A stretch of 64,000 bases of DNA from Nocardia sp. NRRL S-836 (GTDB taxonomy: Bacteria > Actinomycetota > Actinomycetes > Mycobacteriales > Pseudonocardiaceae), in contig NZ_LGDY01000098.1 in assembly GCF_001279525.1 (NCBI RefSeq), positions 37,941 through 101,940 on the forward strand, read 5' to 3'. The notes under the pieces were generated by a model. It did not search any database. It was not told the origin of the DNA and worked only from the letters and a program-made list of their open reading frames with translations. Of this stretch, positions 16,330 to 24,312 are shown one piece after another. The translations under genes were made by a program, and so were the position numbers. How positions within the stretch are numbered: position 1 is the stretch's first letter; every line of letters begins with the position of its first letter.

Positions 16330-16806
16330 TCAGGAATCGCCCGTCTGGCGCAGTCGTCCGCCGATCCGGTCGAACTCGGCCGCCATCTCCGGGGACGCGA
16401 GGAAGTCGTCCAGGCGCGCCGAGACCTCGTGGTCCACCGCCTCCAGCGACCGGATCGCCAGCTGCACGACGAACTCGGGGTCGCGGTCGCCCAGGAAGCC
16501 GGCCCAGTGCTCCAGTGCCTCCAGCGCCCGCAGCACCTGCGGCTCCATGTCGCCGTCGGACAGCGTGCCCTCGTCGATGGTGTCCAGCCACGCGCGCAGC
16601 CGGTCCGGCGTGCTGCCGGCCGGGTCCGCGCACGCCTGCCCGAACGCCTGCCGGGCGTCGTCGTCGAACTCGGCCGCCGCCGCGTCCGCGAGGTCGTCGC
16701 CGGTGGTCAGCCGGACCACGGTCTCCGCGCCGAACCGGTGCCGCTGCCCGTCGTCGGCGGCGGTGACCAGCTCGCGGACGGCCTTCTCCACGTCGTTGTA
16801 GTGCAC
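16330..16806 (-). CDS. Unknown acidic helical protein
   Basis: 158 residues from GTG 16806 (a TTG four codons upstream is also possible). Soluble, predominantly helical, strongly acidic, no Cys, no signal peptide. It looks like several all-helical proteins annotated as immunity or DUF proteins in actinomycetes, but no family can be assigned from sequence alone. No ribosome site is obvious. It is divergent from the sensor-kinase operon starting at 16942, with 135 bp between. Confidence 0.6.
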   Translation of the reverse strand: MHYNDVEKAVRELVTAADDGQRHRFGAETVVRLTTGDDLADAAAAEFDDDARQAFGQACADPAGSTPDRLRAWLDTIDEGTLSDGDMEPQVLRALEALEHWAGFLGDRDPEFVVQLAIRSLEAVDHEVSARLDDFLASPEMAAEFDRIGGRLRQTGDS

Positions 16807-16941
16807 GGCGCGAGTCAAGCAGCCCGGCCGTTCCCGACCGGGATCAGCCCGGACTCGTCCGTCACCGCGCTCTCCCTAGACGTCTCCGCGTTGCCGGGTG
16901 CTCGGCACGTGACGCTCGCCGGATCGGTCTGACCTGGCACA

Positions 16942-18417
16942 ATGCCCGGCGTGCTGCTGGAGGCGAGGCTCCTCGCGACGGTGTCGGGCCTCGCGGGTCC
17001 GGTCCGCGGCGCGGGCGTCGTCCTGATCAGCCTCTTCGGCGCGTGGTCGGTGGGCACCGCGCTGGGCTGGTCGTTGTTCGCCTTCGTCGTGCTGACCGCC
17101 GTCGCCGACTTCCGGCTGCCCCGCGTGGCGCTGCCGGTGGCGTTCGTCCGGGTGGTGGTGCTGTCGGTCGGGCTGGACGGCGCCGCGGGGCAGTGGGCGC
17201 TGACCGTGCTGACCACCACCCTGATCACCTGGCAGTGGCAGTGGCCGCCACGGGTCACCGTGCCCGCGACGGCCGCGCTGCTCGCCGTGCAGGTGGTGAT
17301 GGCGGGACCGGGCGTGCTGGTGCGGGCGGTGCTGGAGTCGGTGCTCGCGCGGCTGGCCTACGAGCTGCTGCGGCGCTCGAGCCGGCGGGTCGACCGGTTG
17401 CGCGAGCTGGCCGCCGCGCAGAACCGGGCCGCGGCGGTCGCCCTGGACCGCGGCCGCAGGGAACGCGAGTACCTCGCGTTGTTGCACGACACGGCGGCAG
17501 CGACGTTCCTGATGGCCGCCCACGGGGGTGAGCCGTCGTCCGTGGCCGCGCAGGCCCGGCGTGACCTGGTGGTGCTGGCCGAGCGGGACGACGCGCAGGG
17601 GACGGTCGATCTCGGCGCCGCGCTGGCGGCGGTGGCGCGGGATTGGACGGTGGCGCGGGACGGGGCGGCGCGGGACCGGGTGGTGGCGTCAGGTGGTTCG
17701 GTGGCGCCGGATGGTGCGGCGGTGCCGGTCGAGGTGACGAACGTGGATGGCGTGCTGGCGCGGGACGGTGCGGTGGTGCTGGACGGGGCGTTGGGGCGGG
17801 GCCGGGCAGCCACGCAGGGCGAGGCGGTGGCATCCGACGGGGCAGTAGCGCGAGGCGGGGCCGTGACGCCGGGCGGGGCAGTGGCATCCAACGAGGCGGT
17901 GGCGTCGGCTTGGGCGGTGGCGTCGGACAGGGCAGCGATGCCGGGCGAGGCGGTGCCATCCGACGGGGTGGCAGTGCGAGGCGGGCCCGTGGCGTCGGAC
18001 GGGCCGGTAGCGCGAGGCAGTGCCGTGGCATCCGACGGGGCGGTGGCCGTGCGGGTATCGGTGGAGGTCGTGCCGGTCCCCGCGGCGGTGGCGCTGGCGT
18101 TCGTGCGGGCGGTGCGGGAGTTGCTGACGAATGTCGCACGGCACGCGGGCGGAGCGGGCGCGGAGCTGGTGGTGTCACGGACCGGTCGGGGTGTGGTGGT
18201 CGTGGTGCGGGACGACGGGCCGGGGTTCTCGGTGGACGAGGTGCCGGAGCACCGCCGTGGGCTGCGGGCGTCCGTGGTGGAACGGGTGCGGGCGGCCGGT
18301 GGGGCCGTGGAGATCGACTCGGCGCCCACGCGGGGGACGACCGCGCGGCTCGTGTGGCCCGCCGATGTCCGACCACTCGGTGGTCGCCACCGGCTGGTCC
18401 GGGTCGCCGATGTCTGA
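16942..18417 (+). CDS. Membrane sensor histidine kinase with in-gene repeat insertion
   Basis: 491 residues. Four to five hydrophobic helices within 1-130, a linker, a phosphoacceptor-type site LLHDTAAATF (H182), and a C-terminal ATPase domain with N-box ELLTNVARHAG (N397) and DDGPGFS (D424, G426). Between them, residues 236-368 are a degenerate hexapeptide tract of the form AVASDG/AVARGG that separates the dimerisation region from the ATPase domain. The last 15 residues arise from a tandem duplication of the gene junction that removed an earlier stop. Downstream, a second sensor-like protein and a response regulator form one operon. The kinase should still be active if the tract is a flexible linker. 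Confidence 0.82.
   Translation: MPGVLLEARLLATVSGLAGPVRGAGVVLISLFGAWSVGTALGWSLFAFVVLTAVADFRLPRVALPVAFVRVVVLSVGLDGAAGQWALTVLTTTLITWQWQWPPRVTVPATAALLAVQVVMAGPGVLVRAVLESVLARLAYELLRRSSRRVDRLRELAAAQNRAAAVALDRGRREREYLALLHDTAAATFLMAAHGGEPSSVAAQARRDLVVLAERDDAQGTVDLGAALAAVARDWTVARDGAARDRVVASGGSVAPDGAAVPVEVTNVDGVLARDGAVVLDGALGRGRAATQGEAVASDGAVARGGAVTPGGAVASNEAVASAWAVASDRAAMPGEAVPSDGVAVRGGPVASDGPVARGSAVASDGAVAVRVSVEVVPVPAAVALAFVRAVRELLTNVARHAGGAGAELVVSRTGRGVVVVVRDDGPGFSVDEVPEHRRGLRASVVERVRAAGGAVEIDSAPTRGTTARLVWPADVRPLGGRHRLVRVADV
17647..18045 (+). repeat. 18-bp minisatellite inside the sensor kinase gene
   Basis: About 22 degenerate units of 18 bp (6 codons), typified by GTGGCATCCGACGGGGCG, encoding AVASDG-like hexapeptides at residues 236-368. 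The period keeps the frame. GC-rich composition leaves other frames open here, which creates long spurious ORFs on the opposite strand. Confidence 0.8.
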
Positions 18418-18483
18418 CCAGCCGGTGGTCGCCACCGGCTGGTCCGGGTCGCCGATGACTGACCACGCGGTGGTCGCCACCAC
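18361..18483 (+). repeat. Tandem 45-bp triplication of a stop/start junction
   Basis: Units at 18361-18405 and 18406-18450 and a partial third at 18451-18483, near-identical (GGTGGTCGCCACC core). Each holds an ATG in the frame of the downstream gene (18365, 18410, 18455). The kinase stop TGA (18415-18417) is in unit 2; in unit 1 the equivalent triplet is CGA. Confidence 0.9.
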
Positions 18484-19525
18484 CCGGCAGGTGTTCCTGG
18501 TCGTCGTCGCGGCGATCCAGCTCGGCCTCACCCTGCCGTCGCTCGTCGGCCACGACCAGGGCCCGGCGGAGTGGGCCGCCTACGCCCTCCTCACCGGCGT
18601 GCTCGGGGTCGTCGCGGGCCACGTCGCCGCCGGTCACGCCCGGCTCTCCGCCCCCGTCGCGACGGTTCTCGCCGTCATCGTCCTGGCCTCCTCCGTTCTC
18701 GCGACGACCGCGCTGCCGGCGGGTGCGTCGTTCGGGCCCGCTGACTGGGCGTTCGGTCTCGTCGGCTGGTACCTGCTGCTGGTGCTCGTCGAGCGGCCCG
18801 GGGCGGTGGTCGCCGCGCTCGCCGTGCACCTGTGCCTGGCCGTCGCGTGGTTCCTGCACGCGGGCAACGGTGACGGCGGCACCGCCGGGGTGGTCGTCCT
18901 CAGCGGCACGAGTTTCCAGGTCGGTGTCCTGGTGATCACGCGCGTGCTGCTGCGCGACGCGCGGCTCGCCGCGGTGGCCGCCGCCGAGCACGACGCCGCC
19001 CGGACCCGTGAAGAGCTGGCGCGGCAACGTGAACAGGACCTCCGCGCCGGGTTCGAGGGACAGCTGGGTGCGGTGCTGCCGTTGCTCGCGGACCTCGCCG
19101 ACGGGGTGGTGAGCGCGGCCGACGAGCAGACCCGGTTGCGGTGCTCGGTCGCGGCGGTGCAGCTGCGCAGGTTGTTCGCGGAGAACGACGACGTGCCGGA
19201 CCCGTTGCTGCACGAGCTGACCGCGTGCGTGGACGTGGCGGAACGGCGGGGAGTCGTCGTGTCGCTCGCGGTCAGCGGCACGGCCACGCCGGTGCCGGCC
19301 GAGGTGCGCCGGGAGCTCGTCACGCCGATGGCCCGGGCGCTCGCGGTGGCGGGCGGGCGTGCGAAGGTGAGTCTGCTGCGCACGGCCACGGAGGTGCGGG
19401 TGGCCGTGGTGGCGGACGCGCCCGGTGAGCTGCCGTGGTCGGACGGCGTGCCGGAGGCGGTCACGGTCGAGACGAGCGTCCACAGCGGACTGGTGAGGAG
19501 CGAGGCGCGATGGCGGACGACGTGA
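18410..19525 (+). CDS. Degenerate membrane sensor protein of the kinase operon
   Basis: 371 residues from ATG 18410, which overlaps the kinase stop by 8 bp; in-frame ATGs at 18365 and 18455 are equivalent by duplication. About five hydrophobic helices lie in the first 165 residues, then a coiled coil (AAVAAAEHDAARTREELARQREQ) and a region positioned like a DHp/ATPase unit. No phospho-His motif, N-box or DxGxG loop can be found, so it is probably a non-catalytic partner of the preceding kinase. The response-regulator start lies inside its last codons. Function inferred from position. Confidence 0.7.
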   Translation: MSDQPVVATGWSGSPMTDHAVVATTRQVFLVVVAAIQLGLTLPSLVGHDQGPAEWAAYALLTGVLGVVAGHVAAGHARLSAPVATVLAVIVLASSVLATTALPAGASFGPADWAFGLVGWYLLLVLVERPGAVVAALAVHLCLAVAWFLHAGNGDGGTAGVVVLSGTSFQVGVLVITRVLLRDARLAAVAAAEHDAARTREELARQREQDLRAGFEGQLGAVLPLLADLADGVVSAADEQTRLRCSVAAVQLRRLFAENDDVPDPLLHELTACVDVAERRGVVVSLAVSGTATPVPAEVRRELVTPMARALAVAGGRAKVSLLRTATEVRVAVVADAPGELPWSDGVPEAVTVETSVHSGLVRSEARWRTT

Positions 19526-20154
19526 CGGCGGTCGTGGTGGACGACCACCCCGTGGTGCGCGCGGGGGTCGCGCACTGGCTGTCCACGGCGGACCCGCCGA
19601 TCACGGTCGTGGCCGGCGGCGAGGACCCCGAGGTGGCGTTCGGCGGTCCCGCCGATGCCGTGGTCGTCCTCGACCTGCACCTGGCCGGCGGCACACCGGC
19701 GATCGCGGCGTTGCGCAGGCTCGTGGAGGAGGGGCGCAGGGTCGTCGTGTACTCGATGCGCGCCGACGACGAGATCGCGTTGCAGTGCCTGGAGCTCGGG
19801 GCGCTGAGCTACCTGACCAAGGCGGAGGGCGCCGACCACCTGGTGCAGGCGGTGCGGGCGGCGGCGGACGGCCAGTCCTACACCCCGCCCGCGCTCGCGG
19901 GCGCGCTGGCGGGCGACCGGTCCGAGACCCGGCCCGCCCTGTCGCCGCGGGAGACCGAGGTGCTGGTCGAGTGGTTCCAGTCCGAGTCGAAGGAGTTCGT
20001 GGCGCAGCGGCTCAACATCACGCTCAGCACGGTGAACTCGCACCTGGAGCGGATCAGGGTGAAGTACGCGGCGATCGGACGGCAGGCGCCCACGAAGGCG
20101 GCGCTCGTGGCGCGGGCCATCCAGGACGGGCTGATCGGCCTCGACGACCTCTGA
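19510..20154 (+). CDS. LuxR-type response regulator
   Basis: 214 residues, starting at ATG 19510 inside the end of the preceding gene, with GAGGAGCGAGG as ribosome site. Receiver domain: D11-D12, phosphoacceptor D55, S82 and K104. The C-terminal helix-turn-helix reads LSPRETEVLVEWFQSESKEF and LNITLSTVNSHLERIRVKY. This spacing is a little unlike standard NarL proteins and resembles actinomycete regulators paired with atypical kinases. It should act downstream of the two sensor proteins at 16942-19525. Target genes not evident; the next gene, a lipoprotein, is a candidate. Confidence 0.88.
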   Translation: MADDVTAVVVDDHPVVRAGVAHWLSTADPPITVVAGGEDPEVAFGGPADAVVVLDLHLAGGTPAIAALRRLVEEGRRVVVYSMRADDEIALQCLELGALSYLTKAEGADHLVQAVRAAADGQSYTPPALAGALAGDRSETRPALSPRETEVLVEWFQSESKEFVAQRLNITLSTVNSHLERIRVKYAAIGRQAPTKAALVARAIQDGLIGLDDL

Positions 20155-20245
20155 GCCGCCGTGTGGTGTGAACGACCGATACCGGACCGTCCACGTGCGA
20201 CCTAGCCTGCTGGCAACCCCAGGTTCCGCAGCGAGGAGTTCCGCA

Positions 20246-20875
20246 GTGACGCACGCCCGACGTTCCCTTGTCCTCGTCGCGGCGGCGGGCTTGCTCCTGT
20301 CGGCGTGCGGCAGCCAGACGAACGGCTCGCCCGCGCCCGTCGAGACCACGACGGAGACGACGACGACCACCACCACCACCAGCTCGAAGGCGAGCACCAC
20401 CGCGAAGACTCCGGTCGCCGCCGGTGGCGAGGTCACCGCTCCCGGCTCGAAGCTCAAGGTCGGCGCCCGCGCGGTGATCCCGTACGCCTCGAACGACAAG
20501 AACGGCACCATGGCCGTCACGCTGTCCGCCATCGAGCCGGGCGCGAAGGAGGACCTCGCGAAGTTCGGCGACAAGGCCAAGGGCATCACGCCGTTCTACC
20601 TGCGGGTGAAGGTCGAGAACCTCAGCGGCACCGACCTGCGCTACACCTCGGTGTCCCTGCGCGGCCTCGGCGCGGACGGCAAGGGCACCGGCGTGATCAT
20701 CAGCGGCGAGACGCCGAAGTGCGAGTCCACCAGCGCCCCGAGGACGTTCTCGGCTGCGGGCGAGACCTACGAGACCTGCGTGCTGACCGCGGCACCGGAC
20801 GGGTTGAAGGTCGTGGCCGCCGAGTACAACCGCGGCGACGACTACGTGAAGTCCCCGATCGTCTGGGAGAGCTGA
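20246..20875 (+). CDS. Secreted lipoprotein of unknown function
   Basis: GTG start at 20246 with GAGGAG at 20233-20238. 209 residues: type II signal peptide with lipobox LSAC, then a Thr-rich low-complexity stretch (codons ACGACG repeated) that probably crosses the wall. A beta-sandwich domain of about 130 residues follows, with strands such as TPFYLRVKVENLSGTDLRY. This is the general pattern of DUF4352-like immunoglobulin-fold lipoproteins. Two Cys (CEST and ETCVL) may form a disulfide. Ligand unknown. Confidence 0.82.
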   Translation: MTHARRSLVLVAAAGLLLSACGSQTNGSPAPVETTTETTTTTTTTSSKASTTAKTPVAAGGEVTAPGSKLKVGARAVIPYASNDKNGTMAVTLSAIEPGAKEDLAKFGDKAKGITPFYLRVKVENLSGTDLRYTSVSLRGLGADGKGTGVIISGETPKCESTSAPRTFSAAGETYETCVLTAAPDGLKVVAAEYNRGDDYVKSPIVWES

Positions 20876-20889
20876 GCGCACCGGCTGAC

Positions 20890-21321
20890 CTAGCGCCGGG
20901 TCGCTGCCTCGACGACGGCGAGCACCTCGTCCAACGTCCGCAGCTGCTCCGCGCTGAGCCGCTGGAAGGCCGCGCGCAGCACCTCGTTGCCCGCGGCCTC
21001 GCCGGCGACGAGCGCACGGGCGCCCTCCTCGGTCACGGCGACGACCTTGGCCCGCTTGTCGCCGGCGTCGGACGAGCGCCGCACCAGCCCGTCGCGCTCC
21101 ATCGCCTCGACGGCCTGGGTGATCGACCGCGCGGCCATGCCCAGCTCCGCGGCCAGCCGGGTCTGCTTCACCGGCCCGAGCCTGGTCAGCACCTGGAGCA
21201 CCTTCGTCCTGGCCAGTGACACCCCGCTGCCGGCCATGTGCTCGTCCACGGCCCGGCGCAGCTGCGCGGACGTGGTCAGATAACGGAGACCGATCTGCTC
21301 GGCCCTCCCGCTCGTGCTCAC
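20890..21321 (-). CDS. MarR-family repressor
   Basis: 143 residues from GTG 21321, chosen because AAAGGAG lies just upstream; the frame is open further but would remove the promoter and operators. Winged helix-turn-helix: QTRLAAELGMAARSITQAVEAMERDGLVRR, then the wing with SSDAGDKRAKVVAVTEEG. Divergent from the SDR gene at 21389, with two perfect 12-bp palindromes between. Expected to repress both genes until a ligand binds. Ligand unknown. Confidence 0.9.
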   Translation of the reverse strand: MSTSGRAEQIGLRYLTTSAQLRRAVDEHMAGSGVSLARTKVLQVLTRLGPVKQTRLAAELGMAARSITQAVEAMERDGLVRRSSDAGDKRAKVVAVTEEGARALVAGEAAGNEVLRAAFQRLSAEQLRTLDEVLAVVEAATRR

Positions 21322-21335
21322 ACCGGCTCCTTTCG

Positions 21336-21373
21336 TGAGGTACCTCAGCATCTGGCAGTATTGAGGTACCTCA
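21336..21373. promoter_or_regulatory. Twin MarR operators
   Basis: TGAGGTACCTCA occurs twice as a perfect 12-bp palindrome (21336-21347 and 21362-21373), with starts 26 bp apart, between the divergent MarR and SDR genes. Confidence 0.8.
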
Positions 21374-21388
21374 CGATATAGGAGCGCC

Positions 21389-22246
21389 ATGACCACCGCC
21401 GTCATCACCGGCGCGACCCACGGCCTGGGCCGCCTCGTCGCGCTGGAGCTGGCCCGCCGCGGCTTCTCGCTGGGCGTCATCGCCCGCGACCCCGCCAAGG
21501 TCGACGCCCTGCGCGCCGAGATCACCTCCGGGGTCGCGGTCGACGCCTTCGCGGCCGACCTGTCCTCGCTGTCCGACGTCCGGCGCGTCGCCGAGGCCGT
21601 CGACGCCCGCTACGACCGCATCGACGTGCTGGTCGACAACGCCGGTGTGCACGCGTTCAGCCAACGCGTCACCCCGGACGGGTTCGGCGAGATGACCGCC
21701 GTCAACTACCTCGCGCCGTGGGTGCTGACGAACGCCTTGCGCGCCAAGCTGATCGCCTCGGCACCGGCCCGTGTCGTCACGGTCGCGTCCGAGGCGGCGC
21801 GGCACGCCGGTGACCTCGACCCGGCGCGTGACCTCGCGGACACCGGCGCCTACACCCGCCGCGAGTCGGCGGTGCGGTACGGCCGGACCAAGCTGATGGA
21901 CATCATGTTCAGCCAGGAGCTGGCCCGGCGGCTGGCCGGTACCGGTGTCACGGCGAACTGCTGCGACCCCGGCTTCAACGTCACCGGCCTCGGCCGCGAG
22001 CTGCCGTTCGCCGGGTTCCTGGAACGGGTGCTGCGGGGGCTGCGGGTCGGCGACCCCGGCCGGGGTGCCGCGATCATCACCCGGCTGGCCGCCGATCCGG
22101 AGTTCGCGAGTCGCACGGGCGGCTACTTCTCGGTCAAGGACGCCGCACCGCTGGACTGCCCCGAACCCGGCCGGAGCGCGGCCGTGCAACGCGCGCTGTG
22201 GGAGGCGACCGAGACCCTGCTGGCCACCGGGCCGCAGCCGGACTAG
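21389..22246 (+). CDS. Short-chain dehydrogenase (retinol-dehydrogenase-like)
   Basis: 285 residues with TGATHGLG cofactor motif at the N-terminus, DNAG, catalytic Ser in the VTVAS strand and YGRTK as the YxxxK pair. The extended C-terminus (GYFSVKD region) is typical of WW-oxidoreductase/retinol-dehydrogenase-like members that act on hydrophobic alcohols or ketones with NADP. AGGAG precedes the ATG. Presumably induced through the divergent MarR. Its stop shares the CTAG sequence with the convergent epimerase stop, leaving no terminator space. Confidence 0.88.
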   Translation: MTTAVITGATHGLGRLVALELARRGFSLGVIARDPAKVDALRAEITSGVAVDAFAADLSSLSDVRRVAEAVDARYDRIDVLVDNAGVHAFSQRVTPDGFGEMTAVNYLAPWVLTNALRAKLIASAPARVVTVASEAARHAGDLDPARDLADTGAYTRRESAVRYGRTKLMDIMFSQELARRLAGTGVTANCCDPGFNVTGLGRELPFAGFLERVLRGLRVGDPGRGAAIITRLAADPEFASRTGGYFSVKDAAPLDCPEPGRSAAVQRALWEATETLLATGPQPD

Positions 22247-23100
22247 TCGCCTCGCGCGAAGACCGCCAGCGGGTCGGTGTGCCGGGGCACCCAGCCCAGC
22301 TCGGCCCGTGCGCGGGCGGGTGTGAACCGCTGGTCCAGCGCGAACGCGTCCGCGATCGGCCCCATCCGCCGGCGTGCCTCGTCCAGCGACAGCGACACCG
22401 TCTTGCCCTCCAGGCCGGCGCCCCTGCTGATCGCGGTGGCCACCTCGTGCGCGGTCGGGTCCACCCCGCCGACACCGAGGTACACCGACCCGGCCCGTGC
22501 GCCGAGCGCGGCGACGTACAGCTCCGCGAGGTCGTCGACGTGCACGAGCGACCAGTGGTTGGCGCCGTCGCCGATGTGCGGGATCGCGCCCGCCTCCACC
22601 CCCGGCGCGGTGAAGAACGCGTCGATCAGGCGGTTCTCCCCGCCGTACAGCAGGCCCGGCCTGAGCACGACCGGGCGGCCGGTCGACGCGCGGGCGAGCA
22701 CGGCCTCCTCGACCGCCTGACGCCAGGCGACGACGGCGGGCGGGTTCCACGGGGCGTCCTCGTCGGCGACGCCGTCGGTGGAGCCGTGGACCCAGGTGCC
22801 GCCGGTGTGGACGTAGGTGCCGGTGCCGACGCCGTCCTGCATGGCGGTCGCGGCGGCGAGGTCGGCCTCGGCGCCGTCGGCCTGCGCGAGGTGGATGACG
22901 GCGTCGGCGCGACCGGCCGCGGCGGTGAGGACGTCCAGTGCGGACAGTCCGCCGTGGACGGGGACCGCGCCCAGCGCACGCACGACCGCCGCCGAGCCGT
23001 CGGTGCGGGCGAGTGCCTCGACCTCGTGCCCGTGGCGGAGCAACGCGGCCACCACCGCCTTGCCGATGTAGCCGGAAGCCCCGGTGATGAAAACCCTCAT
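22243..23100 (-). CDS. NAD-dependent epimerase/dehydratase family protein
   Basis: 285 residues from ATG 23100 (GAGAGGACAGG upstream), which begins directly at the Rossmann motif MRVFITGASGYIGKAV. Extended SDR fold of the atypical kind (NmrA/dihydroflavonol-reductase-like): the usual YxxxK Tyr is replaced by a less clear arrangement around GGTWVHGSTDGVADED. The C-terminal substrate domain ends WVPRHTDPLAVFARG. Reduces or epimerises a sugar nucleotide or small carbonyl compound; substrate unknown. Downstream of the cutinase but separated by its terminator. Confidence 0.8.
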   Translation of the reverse strand: MRVFITGASGYIGKAVVAALLRHGHEVEALARTDGSAAVVRALGAVPVHGGLSALDVLTAAAGRADAVIHLAQADGAEADLAAATAMQDGVGTGTYVHTGGTWVHGSTDGVADEDAPWNPPAVVAWRQAVEEAVLARASTGRPVVLRPGLLYGGENRLIDAFFTAPGVEAGAIPHIGDGANHWSLVHVDDLAELYVAALGARAGSVYLGVGGVDPTAHEVATAISRGAGLEGKTVSLSLDEARRRMGPIADAFALDQRFTPARARAELGWVPRHTDPLAVFARGD

Positions 23101-23173
23101 GGCGAGCCTGTCCTCTCGTTCCTCGACTGCACCTCCAGCCTGTTCGTCGCGCTCGGTCACGTCCAAGACCTGT

Positions 23174-23214
23174 TCCGGCCCCGGCGATACCCGTTGGGCA
23201 TCGCCGGGGCCGGA
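23174..23214 (-). terminator. Terminator of the cutinase gene
   Basis: A perfect 15-bp inverted repeat (23174-23188 with 23200-23214) with an 11-nt loop, about 60 bp beyond the cutinase stop and before the epimerase start. No T-tract, as is common in actinomycetes. Confidence 0.75.
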
Positions 23215-23275
23215 GGGTGGAGCGGGTCGCGGCGCCTGGAGCCGGGGTCGTCCGGCGTCGCGACCCGAGTCCCGG

Positions 23276-24127
23276 TCAGGAGTGCGGGCAGGTGTCCCGG
23301 TACTCCTCGATCAGGGTGCTGCGGCCCGGTGCCGGGCAGAGGAACTGCTCGTAGCGGGTGTCGTTGTCGATGAACCGCTTGAGCCACGAGATGCTGTACT
23401 TCGCGATCGTCGTGTTGTTCGAGTTCGGCGCGAAGTGCGTGGCGTTGTTCAGCTCCAGGTACGCCTTGTCCAGCGTGGACGGCAGCGTCGTGTAGAACGG
23501 CTCCGAGTGCGTCGCGACCGGTGCGATGGAGTCGTCCTCCGCGCCGACCACGAGCGTCGGCACGCGGACCGACGACCAGTTCTTGGTGGTGTGCCACGCC
23601 GTCAGGGGGATCGCCGCCTGCAGCGTCGGGCGCTGGCTCGCGGCGCGCAGGGTGCCACCGCCGCCCATCGAGTGACCCATGACGCCGAGCCGGGTGGCGT
23701 CGATGCGGGACCGGACGCTGCTCTGCTGGGTCAGGTAGTCCAGTGCGGCGAGCAGCTGCGACGCGCGGCTGTCGGGCTGGTCGTAGATCGTGTTCGTGTC
23801 GATCGTGAACACCACGAAGCCCTGCGACGCCAGGCGCGGGCCCAGCCACGAGATGCTGGACTGCGTGCCGGTGTAGCCGGGGGAGACGGCCACGGCGCCG
23901 AAGGTCCCGGAGGTGGTGCTGGTCGGGTAGTAGATCGTGCCGCCACCGAAGCCGCCGACCAGGGAGGAGACCGAGGTCTCCGACACGGCGAACGGCCCGC
24001 GGAGTGCCTCGATGCTGGAGACGGTCGGCGCGGGGCCGCGCTCGTAGGGGTTGTCGGCCGCCTGCGCGGCGGTGCCGGTGACGAGCACCAGCGTGAGCGC
24101 TAGTGGGATCAGGGTGCGAAGTTGCAC
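23276..24127 (-). CDS. Secreted cutinase / polyester hydrolase (Thermobifida TfCut2 type)
   Basis: 283 residues from GTG 24127 (GAGGTG 9 nt upstream): signal peptide 1-24 ending AQAA, mature start DNPYERGP. The whole mature protein aligns with the T. fusca cutinases known to hydrolyse [79 protein letters not shown]. Catalytic triad S153, D199, H231; oxyanion Y85 and M154; substrate-binding W178; disulfide C264-C280. Hydrolyses cutin, triglycerides and probably synthetic polyesters outside the cell. Polyester activity is inferred from the family. Confidence 0.93.
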   Translation of the reverse strand: MQLRTLIPLALTLVLVTGTAAQAADNPYERGPAPTVSSIEALRGPFAVSETSVSSLVGGFGGGTIYYPTSTTSGTFGAVAVSPGYTGTQSSISWLGPRLASQGFVVFTIDTNTIYDQPDSRASQLLAALDYLTQQSSVRSRIDATRLGVMGHSMGGGGTLRAASQRPTLQAAIPLTAWHTTKNWSSVRVPTLVVGAEDDSIAPVATHSEPFYTTLPSTLDKAYLELNNATHFAPNSNNTTIAKYSISWLKRFIDNDTRYEQFLCPAPGRSTLIEEYRDTCPHS

Positions 24128-24312
24128 GGCGCTGTACACCTCATTCGGCAGGGGAACTGCGGGGAACACCTCGACCCTGCAACCACCGCGCACGGGTCCG
24201 CATCGGTGCAACCACCGGTCCCGGTAAAAACTTCAGTGGTAAAACTAACGCTGGTAGTTGAATTTGTCCCACACCCCTTCCGCTGGGCCTCCCACGACGC
24301 GAAACTGGCCCG

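Noticed and set aside
17255..19483. 742-codon Pro-rich open frame on the minus strand
   Set aside because: Lies opposite the kinase and sensor genes; the open frame is a by-product of the GC-rich 18-bp repeat tract. No ribosome site and no domain.
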